From: Neoechinorhynchus agilis
Lineage: Eukaryota; Acanthocephala
Direction: 5' to 3'
Assembly: GCA_051530055.1 (NCBI GenBank)
Contig: CM121342.1
Span: 5,642,001-5,706,000 of the forward strand
DNA length: 64,000 nt
Position numbers and translations under genes: made by a program. Shown piece after piece: positions 32,850 through 42,779 of this stretch. The notes under the pieces are model-generated. The model saw only the letters and a list, made by a program, of their open reading frames with translations. It did no database searches and was not told the DNA's origin. Each line of letters begins with the position of its first letter. Position 1 is the stretch's first letter.

Positions 32850-33900
32850 ATTATTTCTTTGATTAATAGAATGAGACATATATAGTTTATCTGCTGGAAA
32901 CTGAAACCTTAAGAAAGATTTAGTAGAAAGTTAATGAGTGATAGACAAAAATGAACATTCAGCTTACAAGTATTGCCGCTGATCTTTTTAAAACATTGTG
33001 ATTTCAAAACACCGACCTTTTGTAGCTGAGGCTCAAGTGGTGCTGGCTATTGGGTTGACGATCCAGTCTGTATTGATGAAATAAAAAATAATTTTAGGCC
33101 AATACTTGAGGGGAAGCACGGTAGCAAAGACAGCAATTTCACTATCATGTTTTCTTGGATCGCGGGGAAAAGGATATTTTCTTTTGGTATGGACATTTGA
33201 TAATGGAAGCCATTGAAATATGTTGCTCTGATCAGTTGATGAAAAAAGCAATGTCGCAGTTATCGGAAATAGGTCAGTGAATTTAAATCCGAGCGATGGT
33301 ATTCATTTCAGAACCAACTAAGTGATGATAGGAAATAAAAATCAATATTTGACTTCTTTGTACTCGGTACACTCACTTTTTTGTCTCCTTCAGTCTAAAA
33401 TTCATCTTCTCATGGACGATTGTAAATCACAACCACCAAATTCGATGTTTTGAGTTAGTAATTATCGATGTCCGTCGTCGATAAATTAATCGCTGACAAA
33501 ATGGATCATTTAAGTCACAAAAACCGTTCTCATTGATCTCATGGCTAAAATTGATTTAGGAAACACGATTTGAATCAGTTGAGCTTACCTTTAATTGATT
33601 CTCTTTTTTTAAAGCGTTGCATCGTCTCCTTTTACTTCCACTTCCTAGAAAAACAAGCCTTAATTTGATTGAGGAAAAGACAAAAACATGTAACTAATGG
33701 TGTTCCATTTAATCCTAAGTGCAAACTTTGTTTTAATATCTTTGTTTATGCAGCAAATTGCCTATAGACATTTCTTTAATGATATTCTGGCCTGATTAAC
33801 CCCTTTGGCAAACATAGGCCACTTCGTTGATTTAAAACTTAGTTCATTACTCAAATGCAAACATTCATTTCACGACTTGAGCAGTTGCATAAATATCAAA
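32850..33900. other. AT-rich intergenic region
   Basis: Nothing beyond short unsupported ORFs. It may contain the promoter and 5' UTR of the GPCR gene starting at about 33931. Confidence 0.4.
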
Positions 33901-33930
33901 TTTTATTTCAAATTTATGGTAAAGTGAAGA

Positions 33931-35506
33931 ATGTCGAAAATGTCCCGACTAGTCGATCGCAGACCACTGAATTTCAATAGCGACATTCAAACGTTTTGCG
34001 TTGACTTTCGAAAAGTTCGACTATTTTCAAGGATTTGCGGACCAGTCGGCATTCTTTTTTCGTTATCATGGAGTCTATTAAACTTTGCGACTCTACTGCG
34101 AACACCTCAGAAGTTCAAATCAGTATTCTGTAAATATTTTGAACACTGTCGATATGTGACGAGGAATCTAAAAAAGGAATTATTGAGTTTAGAAGTCTAC
34201 ACCCGACTAACAAACTACGAGCTTCACAAATCGAAATAATCGTTAACCGCGATTGTAGACTTCTAACCATAATAATTCCATTTTTTTTGCTTACAAAAAC
34301 AATGTTCAAAATTTTAAGTGTATGATATTGTACGTATGGATTATATTTGTCTATCAATCATCAACTCTCGTTCTACTGTACCTATCGGATTCGTTTGGAA
34401 TTAATCTAAAAGCTTCAAACAAATGTATTTGTATTATTGGCACCACAACGACGTTCTGTTCGCTTAACATCATGAATTTTCTTTTACTAACACTTTCACT
34501 TGAACGAATGGCTATTATTCTTTTAAATAAGCGTCAGATAAAAACAATACGGGAAAAATTTCTACCTATTGTTACATGGACTATTATAATTCTGGCGGCT
34601 ATAAGTCTACCAATCGTCTCCTCAGTTCATATTTTGACGACCCCATTTCGTGTAGTTAAGTGATTTTGTTAAATGGAGGCGTTTTAGGCGCTCTAAGATT
34701 CCCATTTGCTAAAAGTCCGCATTTTACACATTAAAAATATTGTGAAAAGCAAACAACTTTAAGGTTTTTCGACTAATTGACCAGTCATCTTGTCTAGATC
34801 TAAAAACCGGAATCAGTGCAATGCTTCTAAAAATATACGGACCTTTATTTTGAGTGCGTTTTAATAACCGAGTCTGATCTTCATCTTCTGAACTCCTTCA
34901 CCCAATTTAGATTTCGGTGTGAATACTATAGGGATCCTTAAAGACTTTATAAGTAGTAGTTTTAATAAAATCACTTGAAAACAGGAACCGAATTTCAATT
35001 TTCTCGTAATTGATCAATGCAATTTAACCTTAGTAAACACTTGTGTCATTCACAATTGCGAAGGAATATTTGTTGCGATATTATCATCAATGGTTATTGG
35101 AATCTTTTCACCTATAGCGTTCATTGCTGCGTCAACGTTCGTTTTATATTTCCATAAACGAAACGGAAAACGAATTTTAAAAATAGCAAGGAACCGGCAA
35201 CGTAGACTATGTCGAATATTGGCTACGCAATTTATTATTGGAATTTGTATGTTAATCCACCGTCTGCCTCAAACAATCTTTTTCATTTGGGTAGGCGATA
35301 TGACCTTACCGAAAGCAGCTTATTTAAAAGAAAAGATTGATATCTATCGATATTTTAGCTATATTCTACCAACAATATCATCAATGCTGTTTAGCTTGTC
35401 GTCGCCGCAGTATTTGCATCTATTAAAGGATACGCTTTACTCATTGTTCCACTCGAATCCAAAGGCGAAGAATAAACACGTAAAAATCTTAAGATCAGAA
35501 ATTTAA
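33931..35506 (+). CDS. Rhodopsin-type (class A) GPCR, orphan
   Basis: Three exons: 33931 to about 34122 (or 34140), 34319 (or 34316) to 34651, and 34985-35506, giving about 348-355 residues. Seven hydrophobic segments are visible: TM1 GPVGILFSLSWSLLNFATLL, TM2 ILYVWIIFVYQSSTLVLLYL, TM3 after the conserved Cys (CICIIGTTTTFCSLNIMNFLLLTLSLER, where LER replaces DRY), TM4 FLPIVTWTIIILAAISLPIV, an ECL2 with Cys and N-glycosylation sites, TM5 IFVAILSSMVIGIFSPIAFI, TM6 ILATQFIIGICMLIHRLPQTIFF and TM7 IYRYFSYILPTISSMLFSLSSPQYL. A basic C-tail follows. The pattern resembles peptide-type orphan receptors; no ligand can be assigned. Intron 2 is GT-AG with inverted-repeat ends. Intron 1 also has inverted ends and can be read two ways. 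Confidence 0.8.
34123..34318 (+). other. GPCR intron 1 with inverted ends and a nested MITE
   Basis: The ends are complementary: aaatattttgaacactgt (34132-34149) against aacaatgttcaaaattttaa (34299-34318). A GT-AG reading (GTATTC...TTTTAAG) is in frame. An alternative in-frame excision of 34141-34315 is flanked by an ATTTT direct repeat and keeps seven more residues (VFCKYFK). The interior holds a 104-bp MITE at 34176-34279. Confidence 0.6.
34176..34279. mobile_element. MITE, family 'ggaattattga', inside GPCR intron 1
   Basis: Left arm ggaattattgagtttagaag and on to tctaca; right arm tgtagacttctaaccataat and on to aattcc. The arms are about 25 bp. A second member lies at 38722-38891. Non-autonomous. 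Confidence 0.75.
34652..34984 (+). other. GPCR intron 2: GT-AG with inverted-repeat ends
   Basis: 333 nt, GTAGTT...AAAACAG, phase 0. It joins TTPFR to EPNFNFLVIDQCNLT. Arms ttaagtgattttgtta (34656-34671) and taataaaatcacttga (34963-34978) pair at 14 of 16 positions, starting 4 nt inside the donor and ending 6 nt before the acceptor. Confidence 0.7.
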
Positions 35507-36290
35507 GTGATTTACATTAAGAACATTAAATGTTACCAGTTTTGGTTCCGAATTTTAACATTCCCAATGATTTTAACAAAATAATGAGTACTTCAAATAA
35601 CATTCGAATTGAAATGACGCAGAGAATAGTCAAAAATCTCACAGTGCTCTAAACTGAATTCATTACACATGTGAAGAAATTTAAATGATCACAAAAAACG
35701 ATTGAAGGATTATGCGAAACTATGAAAGAGATCGTGGGAATGGAAATGGTTACCAATCAATGTAGAAACCAATTCTGCTCATGATATTTGGGTTTTTTTG
35801 GAATGAGCCAAGGTACATAATTCGATAAGCCTTCGAACTGAAAAGGACTCATTTGTAGCAAGTAAAGATTTAATTCGAAAAAATTGTCTTGATTTTTAGA
35901 CTATTTGGATATTATCAGCACTGTTCTTTTAATTCTGACGAACAATTAAAAGCAACTCATTTCCCGACCCGAATAAACTCCCATTGGCATAAGTAGTGCC
36001 TGCTGCGCTAGGATCGATCCCGAAGATGAGCCTTTGCCAAGTAGTGCCCAAGACTCTACTGATAAACTGAGTGTTCAAAGTCAACTTCCTCCCCGAATGG
36101 AAAAATTCGAGCGCTGGGGGTTTATTCGGGTCGGGACCATTGCAACTTGAAGTTCTATCTACCGTGAGGATAATCCCTGCCAGAACATATAGTGAACAAC
36201 AAATTCAGCATGATTCCGATCAAAGTAGTCTACATACAGTCATAAGTTTCTCAGCTGACGATGCTCAAGAAATCGAATATATATATTTAA
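35507..36290. other. Intergenic, no gene seen
   Basis: There are only short low-complexity ORFs. The segment near 35960-36130 has a short inverted repeat (gacccgaataaactccc at about 35968 against gggtttattcgggtc at about 36118), suggesting another small foldback element of about 165 bp. Confidence 0.4.
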
Positions 36291-36293
36291 CAT

Positions 36294-36735
36294 TGTTGAT
36301 AAAATATGGTGAAGAAAATAAGAACTGAGAAATTCGATTTTATTGTGAATTTTCGGCCTTAGCGTAGGCCTTCTTCAGACTATCTAAAATGTATCAGTCG
36401 CAAATCCTATGTCCTTCGGAGAGCTGTCTCCAAACAAATGGATACGAAGTCCGCGATTGTACATCATACGATTGAGAGTGGACACCAAATCGATTTTGGA
36501 GCAACTGAGGTTCTCGCAGAGTGTAGAAACCGACGGGATAGAACGACGATGGAGGCGATGTTTATCCAAATAGCGATTACACACTCCGCCTACTCGTTCC
36601 GCCAGATATCGTTCCAAAAGGACATAGGATTTGTGACTGATACATTTTAGATGGTCTCAAGAAGGCCTACGCTAAGGCCGAAAATTCACAATAAAATCGA
36701 ATTTCTTAGTTCTTATTTTTTTCACCATATTTTAT
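36294..36735. mobile_element. Foldback element made of Penelope-like terminal sequence around an endonuclease fragment
   Basis: Long inverted arms, about 36294-36420 and 36605-36735, share cgattttattgtgaattttc, ggccttagcgtaggccttct and gtatcagtc.caaatcctat. The centre (36438-36583, plus strand) translates to KSAIVHHTIESGHQIDFGATEVLAEC..RRDRTTMEAMFIQIA, the C-terminal part of the Penelope-like GIY-YIG endonuclease. Each arm contains a hammerhead-like core: minus strand 36378-36351 (CTGAAGA, hairpin, GAAA) and plus strand 36656-36683 (CTCAAGA, same hairpin, GAAA). Confidence 0.7.
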
Positions 36736-36796
36736 CAGCTCAAGAAATGGAAAATAGACGTGAGGACATTCCTAACAAAGCAGCGAGGTTAGTGGT

Positions 36797-37450
36797 TGTG
36801 GTGTTTCTGCGTTGTTGATCACTGATTGAGCTCTCTGCATAAAGCGACAGTTGCGGATCTCGCTCGCTGCACAACAGCCGAGGAAGGAGAGAAACTCCAA
36901 TTTTTGCGGACGGTGGTGATTGCTCGTTTTGTACTTTAATAAATAAAGTAAACAGAAAAAGGGTAAATTCCAGATTTTTTTATCGAACGGAAAATGGGTG
37001 TTTTATTTCTTGCTTCAAATTTTCGACGCCTTGCGTCTTCGCCAGGAAGCTTTTCTTCGGTTATCTGAAAAGGAATCAGAGGAGGGCAACGCTTTGTGGC
37101 GTTTCTGCGTTGTTGATCACTGATTGAGCTCTCTGCATAAAGCGGCAGTTGCGGATCTCGCTCGCTGCACAACAGCCGAGGAAGGAGAGAAACTCCAATT
37201 TTTGCGGACGGTGGTGATTGCTCGTTTTGTACTTTAATAAATAAAGTAAACAGAAAAAGGGTAAATTCCAGATTTTTTTATCGAAAGGAATATGGGTGAG
37301 GGGATGCTCAATAAGAGGGATGAGCTGACGGACAGCGTGGCCCTCCTCTGATTCCTTTTCAGATAACCGAAGAAAAGCTTCCTGACAAAGACGCAAGGCG
37401 TCGAAAATTTGAAGCAAGAAATAAAACACCCATTTTCCGTTCGATAAAAA
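36797..37450. repeat. Penelope-like terminal repeats in direct and inverted arrangement
   Basis: A segment of about 190 bp starting gtttctgcgttgttgatcac is repeated about 298 bp apart (about 36803 and 37101). A second segment (36994-37088) recurs inverted at about 37338-37440 and contains gacgcaaggcgtcgaaaatt, a hairpin followed by GAAA with a flanking CTGACAA (plus, 37382) or CTGGCGA (minus, about 37045), as in hammerhead cores. The nested LTR and inverted-LTR layout is known for Penelope-like elements. No coding part was found between them. Confidence 0.65.
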
Positions 37451-38090
37451 AATCTGGAATAAAACATGAGGGTGTTGGGAAAAGAGGCTTTCCATAATAA
37501 AAAGGTAAATAACGTAATTATCGAGAGAAAATCTTTCGAAAAGTATAGAATTTGTTCCGGATTTAAAAAATATTTCATTGAGATATTTTGAAAGAGGAAA
37601 CCTCATCCGGGTCATCATAAAAAAGAAGTGTAATTTATGTCTTTACCCGGTAAAGAATTTTTATTAAAGACGTTTCGAATCTCGTCGGGTACCGTATTTT
37701 AATAACTAACAAACTAATTATAGAGCCGACGAGATTCACAAAATGTTTTTAACCGAAAAATTTATCGACATCATCTAAAAAGATTTTAGTTATTTTTGTG
37801 CGATGATAAAATATTTTCGAACTCCGTCATTACATTTTTAAGCTTTAATTTCCCAAATTTATCCAATTTTTCATATGAGAAATTCAGATAAACATAATCT
37901 AAATGTTGCATTCATCTTAATCTCCAAAGAAACAAAATAGAATGGATGTTTAAGTGCTTATCACTTTATATTTATTGGATATTTGAAGTGATTAATTAGG
38001 TCTGAAGGCACAAACGTGTTTGCCGAAACCTTGGACCCAATTAAATTACTTCAATTTTTTTGAAGACTATCCAGCCGGTAAGTTTTTACC
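37451..38090. repeat. Further terminal-repeat debris with hammerhead-like hairpin
   Basis: Near 37992-38045, ggtctgaaggcacaaacgtg then tttgccgaaaccttggaccc has the order CUGAAGG, stem II (GGCA..UGCC), GAAA, closed by GGTC/GACC and by aatta/taatt outside. A gaatctcgtcgg...ccgacgagattc inverted repeat lies at about 37675-37735. No gene. Confidence 0.5.
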
Positions 38091-38096
38091 TATTCC

Positions 38097-38174
38097 ACGG
38101 CTGATAATTTTTCATTGGGCACACAGCCCAACAGATCGATGGGCTGTGCGCCCAAGGAAAAATTATCAGCCGTA
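38097..38174. mobile_element. Near-perfect small hairpin (foldback), 78 bp
   Basis: Two arms of about 34 nt (acggctgataatttttcatt plus gggcacacagccca, and the reverse complement) are separated by about 9 nt, with two mismatches and one indel. Such a structure could be a tiny MITE or an inverted duplication. It has no TSD that I can see. Confidence 0.7.
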
Positions 38175-38642
38175 GAAAAAGGCAAAACATAAATAATTCA
38201 ATCTTATTAGCTTATTTCAAGAAACGTCGTACGGTTACATTCGTACTTCGAAATGAGTTTTCTTCACTGAGGTCGATCCCTACTTCTCAATCATTGGTTT
38301 GTGATTTCGTTCTTTGTCTGAAATTAGTTAAAACACCGGAATACATCCGTAGTGCCATTCATTAAACTTCAATCTTTCCGCCTTTACTCACGCAACAGTT
38401 CCAAGAAGTTTTACTCGTTTGAGTAGTCTCCTTCTAAAAGGGAATGGTTGCTTAGAGCGAAACTCGATTCATTTTAGTACGAAATTCGGTTTACTTCGCT
38501 CTCTCTCTCGAACTAATAGTTTTCGCCAAGAAAACAACAAAAATTCTCGAAAGATGATTCGTCCTACAAAAACTCAAGTTTTTTTAATGAGGTCGCAGTA
38601 AAAGTGTCTTGGATTATTATCTTCGGATGGGGAAAGATACTT

Positions 38643-39082
38643 TCTTTTGGTAGTTTTGCCACTCCGCTCGATTTAAGTTCACTAATTTACGATATTTCAC
38701 ATCTCGAATAATTCCGACATTGGAATTATTGAATTTAGAAGTCTACAAGCGCGGTAAGTGATTATTTCGATTAAAGACGTTTCAATACTAACAAGCAAAC
38801 TGATGATGAACCGCCGGTGAGGTTCGTAGAACCTCTTTTTAATCGAAAAAATCATTTACCGCACTTGTAGACTTCTAAATTCAATAATTCCTTTGCATAT
38901 TCCCCGGTACCTCGTCACATATCGAAAATTAAGACATTTCCCACCTTCCAAAAGGTTGATCATTTCTTATAAGTTTTTAAATATACAACAAGCAATGATC
39001 AATCTTGAGGGGGGGGGGAAATGTCGGAATTATTCGAGAGGTGAAATATCGGAAATTAGTGAGGTGACAAAACTACCAAAAG
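38643..39082. mobile_element. Foldback element with a second MITE nested in its loop
   Basis: Outer arms of about 65-75 bp, 38643-38720 and 39019-39082, share cgaataattccgacatt and its complement aatgtcggaattattcg, plus tttggtagttttg and caaaactaccaaa. Inside lies a ggaattattga-family MITE (38722-38891) and a T-rich segment with a G run (ggggggggg near 39010). Confidence 0.7.
38722..38891. mobile_element. MITE, family 'ggaattattga' (second copy)
   Basis: Arms ggaattattgaatttagaag(tctacaagcgcggtaa) and the complement ending ctaaattcaataattcc, about 40 bp. The interior has ctgatgatgaaccgccggtg followed by aggttcg, a CUGAUGA plus hairpin that resembles a hammerhead half-core, but the expected GAAA is not intact. 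Confidence 0.75.
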
Positions 39083-39084
39083 TA

Positions 39085-39760
39085 AATAAAATTTTATTTA
39101 ATATTTCGTCTTATACGTAAGCCTTCTAGAAAAATACCAGTAAGCTTTGTACCTCTGAAAACAATTCTAAAGTCCCACGTAGAGGACGAAATGTTAAATA
39201 AAATTTTATTTAATATTTCTTATACGTAAGCCTTCTAGAAAAATACCAGTAAGCTTTGTACCTCTGAAAACAATTCTAAAGTCCCACGTAGAGGACGAAA
39301 TGTTAAATAAAATTTTATTTAATATTTCTTATACGTAAGCCTTCTAGAAAAATACCAGTAAGCTTTGTACCTCTGAAAACAATTCTAAAGTCCCACGTAG
39401 AGGACGAAATGTAAAATAAAATTTTATTTAATATTTCTTATACGTAAGCCTTCTAGAAAAATACCAGTAAGCTTTGTACCTCTGAAAACAATTCTAAAGT
39501 CCCACGTAGAGGACGAAATGTTAAATAAAATTTTATTTAATATTTCTTATACGTAAGCCTTCTAGAAAAATACCAGTAAGCTTTGTACCTCTGAAAACAA
39601 TTCTAAAGTCCCACGTAGAGGACGAAATGTTAAATAAAATTTTATTTAATATTTCTTCTTATACGTAAGCCTTCTAGAAAAATACCAGTAAGCTTTGTAC
39701 CTCTGAAAACAATTCTAAAGTCCCACGTAGAGGACGAAATGTTAAATAAAATTTTATTAT
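39085..39760. repeat. Tandem repeat, ~113-bp unit, 6 copies, hammerhead-like hairpin in each
   Basis: The unit contains the palindrome aaataaaattttattt, then cttatacgtaagccttctag, aaaaataccagtaagctttg, tacctctgaaaacaattcta and aagtcccacgtagaggacga. The last part, gtcccacgtagaggacgaaa, has stem II plus GAAA exactly as in hammerhead ribozymes, but the expected CUGANGA just before it is only partly present. Copies are almost identical. Confidence 0.95.
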
Positions 39761-41015
39761 TATTGAAATCTTCAGTCGACCATCAAAAATACGAGCAGAA
39801 AAGGATTCTATCAAACAAATGGGGGGAGCGGGTTTTTGGCACGAAATCAAAGCGCTTAAAAAAATTGAAGGAGACTTATTGAGTACGCCTTTATCAAAGT
39901 TTTTTCAAGGTTTTTGCAACGATTATTCCTTTAAATTTTAAGCCATAAAAAATTATACCATTGAGTCGATTTCATGCGCTTGCAAATATCGATGAATCTT
40001 TTTCGAGATGCATTGCGAACAAATCGATTGATTTTATAAGTGATTTTATCAATTCAATATAAAAAAATTAGCAGGTATTAAGTAAGGAACCTGAGATCGT
40101 CACCTTAGAACATTTTCGAGTTTTTAGCGTCCAAAAATCGAAATTCGAATTTAAATCCCTAAATTTTTGTGATTACACTTACAAAAATTCTTTTCTAGAT
40201 TAAAAATTCTACTGGGCACGATTTCGAGATTAAGTTCATTTTTGACGGAACACAACGCTTTTCCCTGTGCAAAACGAATTTATCAGTCTACGTTTAAATC
40301 GAGTGGTCCGTTTTAACGAGCGCGTGTGACAAACGCCAACTGTGATGTCGTCATTAGACCTGATTAATCGAATGGGTCAATCGATCAGAAAGAATCTGAG
40401 TTTTTCACTGTTTCGGTCACTTGATCCGCTCAGGAATTGCAGTTTTTGTACGCGTATCACGTTCCGAGTGACGGATTTCGTCGTTTTTCCAAAACAGCGA
40501 ATCCTCATTTCTTCCATTTTTCCATTCGTTAACATTGGGCGGTTTCGTAAGTTTTTCGCAAAGTGCAAACTCGATCGTTCCAAAGCACTCAGTCCGGAAT
40601 TTCGAAATGGATTCCATCCTTTCCGATGCCTCTATAGATGTGGAAAAACACGCATGCAGGTTGTGTTTGTTTGTAAGTAAGCTTCTATGACATTGCTTCG
40701 TCAGTTTCTCATGAACTGCTCCTTTGCCTTCCATCAGACGTTGTTCATTTTTTTGTTATGTATCCAAACGATTCCCGGAAAATTATATTCTTAAGGCTCA
40801 TTGAACCGCAGCCATTTTAAACTCCCATTCTCCACGATTTGGTCGACATTTTCTAATCTTATTTAAAAAAATTCGGTTTATGGGTATTAGAATCCGGACG
40901 AACCCGAACTACAATCCCCATTCAAATGTTTCGATCCGAACCCACGTTTTGTACCTATTATAATATTCATAATTTTTAATGGACTTGTGGTCATTTCAAT
41001 AAAATATTGCCCACT
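39761..41015. other. Intergenic, one unrecognised ORF
   Basis: A 112-codon plus-strand ORF (40342-40680, MMSSLDLINRMGQSIRKNLS...) overlaps an equally open minus-strand frame and has no family match that I recognise. I do not call it a gene. Otherwise AT-rich unique sequence. Confidence 0.35.
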
Positions 41016-41019
41016 ATTG

Positions 41020-41450
41020 GAATTGTTTTTATATGGTCGGAAAAAAATAAAAAGAATTTATTGGTTTCGGCACGCGATTATGTGTCCGAAATCAATCAGA
41101 TTCAATAAATTATTTTAACTTTTTTCGGCCATATATACGAAAAACATGAACAATTCAATCTTTAAACACTTTTAGAATTGTTTTTATGTGGTCGGAAAAA
41201 ATTAAAAGAATTTATTAGTTTCGGCACATGATTATGTGTCCGAAATCAATCAGATTCAATAAATTATTTTAATTTTTTTTCGGCCATATATATGAAAAAC
41301 ATGAACAATTCAATCTTTAAACACTTTTAGAATTGTTTTTATGTGGTCAGAAAAATTAAAAGAATTTATTGGTTTCGGCACATGATTATGTGTCCGAAAT
41401 GAATCAGATTCAATAAATTATTTTATTTTTTTTTCGGCCACATATATGAA
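41020..41450. repeat. Tandem repeat, ~156-bp unit, about 2.8 copies
   Basis: The unit is gaattgtttttat.tggtcg, gaatttattggtttcggcac, gattatgtgtccgaaatcaa, tcagattcaataaattattt, tttcggccatatatacgaaa. The ttcggcac...gtgtccgaa hairpin followed by an aataaatta motif is related to single copies at 37.99-38.05 kb and 49.01-49.14 kb, so it probably derives from the same Penelope-like terminal family. Confidence 0.9.
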
Positions 41451-41714
41451 ACCGAACCTTTATTGATGACCCGAATAAGGATTCCTTTTTTCTAAATGTC
41501 TCAATTTTTTGGGGGTGGGGGTTGGATCACCACCACCACAACTCCAATTTATCCAAAAGATTTTCTCTTGATGATATTTGTTTATTTATCTCTGTTTTAT
41601 AGTTTAGACATAACGTTCATTGCTAAGATATCGTTTCAATATTGGTCAAAATATTTGCTGTGGTTGAACGTTCAAGAATACCCAGAGTTCCTTTAAATCG
41701 TTTTTTTTTAGAAA

Positions 41715-42452
41715 ATGTCATCTCCTTCAAAGGCTAATAATAAGCAACCCGAGCAATACGGTCTCTACATTCCGGACGACTTTGCAGGTTATCCGAAGCA
41801 TTTATTCCGTCTACCGGAGCAATACGACTCCGAGATTGACCGAGTCCTTATTCCACACGGATTAATTCAGGACCGAGTTGAGACGGTGGCTGCTGAGATA
41901 TTCGATGAGTATGCGAATCCAAACGTTTCATCGAGTCTACAATGTCCTCTCCAAATTGTGTGCGTTATGAAAGGAGCAACCATTTTTACTCATGATCTTG
42001 TCTGCTATCTAAGGAACGCGAATCGATTGTCATCCAATAGATCGCTCGTGTTCAATATTCACTACATTCGAGCCAACAGTTACACTGGCACATGTCAAGG
42101 CGATACGATTAGTTACAATTATCGTTCCATCGACAAAGTGAAAGCAAAGGCACATTCGTTGAATGCTCCAATACTTATCGTTGAAGATATTATTGATTCC
42201 GGACGTACACTTGCAGGACTAGTGGAGTATTTGAATCGCGGAAGTTTTGTTACTGAAGTAAAAGTCGCAGTTCTGTGTTCAAAACGAGTTGAGAAGAAAG
42301 CTGATGTCCACATTGATTATTGTTGCTTCGATATTCCTAACTATTGGGTGATCGGCTATGGATTCGATGTAGATGATCGATTTCGTGACATGAGCCACAT
42401 TTGCATATACAAGCAACCGATAGCGAATGGATCTGAGCTTTTGAACGAGTGA
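41715..42452 (+). CDS. HPRT1: Hypoxanthine-guanine phosphoribosyltransferase
   Basis: Single exon, 245 residues (human HPRT1 is 218; the extra length is N-terminal and in loops). The enzyme converts hypoxanthine or guanine plus PRPP to IMP or GMP in purine salvage (cytosol). Visible motifs: PEQYDSEIDRVLIPHGLIQDR, loop I VCVMKGATIF, the flexible-loop SY pair in IRANSYTG, the PRPP-binding signature ILIVEDIIDSGRTL, the Lys of the purine site near VKVAVLCSKR, and FDIPNYWVIGYGFDVDDRFRDMSHIC. Both acidic PRPP-binding residues (ED) are intact. TTTTTTTTAG lies 3 nt before the ATG, which may be a 5' UTR intron or trans-splice acceptor. Looks functional. Confidence 0.96.
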   Translation: MSSPSKANNKQPEQYGLYIPDDFAGYPKHLFRLPEQYDSEIDRVLIPHGLIQDRVETVAAEIFDEYANPNVSSSLQCPLQIVCVMKGATIFTHDLVCYLRNANRLSSNRSLVFNIHYIRANSYTGTCQGDTISYNYRSIDKVKAKAHSLNAPILIVEDIIDSGRTLAGLVEYLNRGSFVTEVKVAVLCSKRVEKKADVHIDYCCFDIPNYWVIGYGFDVDDRFRDMSHICIYKQPIANGSELLNE

Positions 42453-42779
42453 GAAATACTTGATTGTGAGTTGCTTGAGCCTATTGAGGGATTAAACTTA
42501 TGATGCAAAGTCGTTGTGCAATACTCATGGGATGCTCATTGAACCCTGCGATTCCATTTAATCAAATTCATAATGAATAATTTTTTAGACTTAACTTCTA
42601 TTAATGAGCCGAATTTGCGAAAAAAAAGAACCCATCAACATTATAGTTAACAATTAAATTTAGTCATCTTCGCCGCACCATCGGCCTCTCAGTGAGTGTA
42701 GTCCTCAAGGGACGCGGGACTCCTCAGTGAGTTTCCTATTCCATTCATCGACGAGGAATTTCGTCCGTATGGTTCAGGA

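Noticed and set aside
37076-37618. 180-codon minus-strand ORF
   Set aside because: It lies within duplicated Penelope-like terminal sequence; the composition is not protein-like and it repeats at the second copy.
40342-40734. Overlapping ORFs of 105-112 codons on both strands
   Set aside because: Both strands are equally open and unrecognised, and there is no splice or signal context to choose one.
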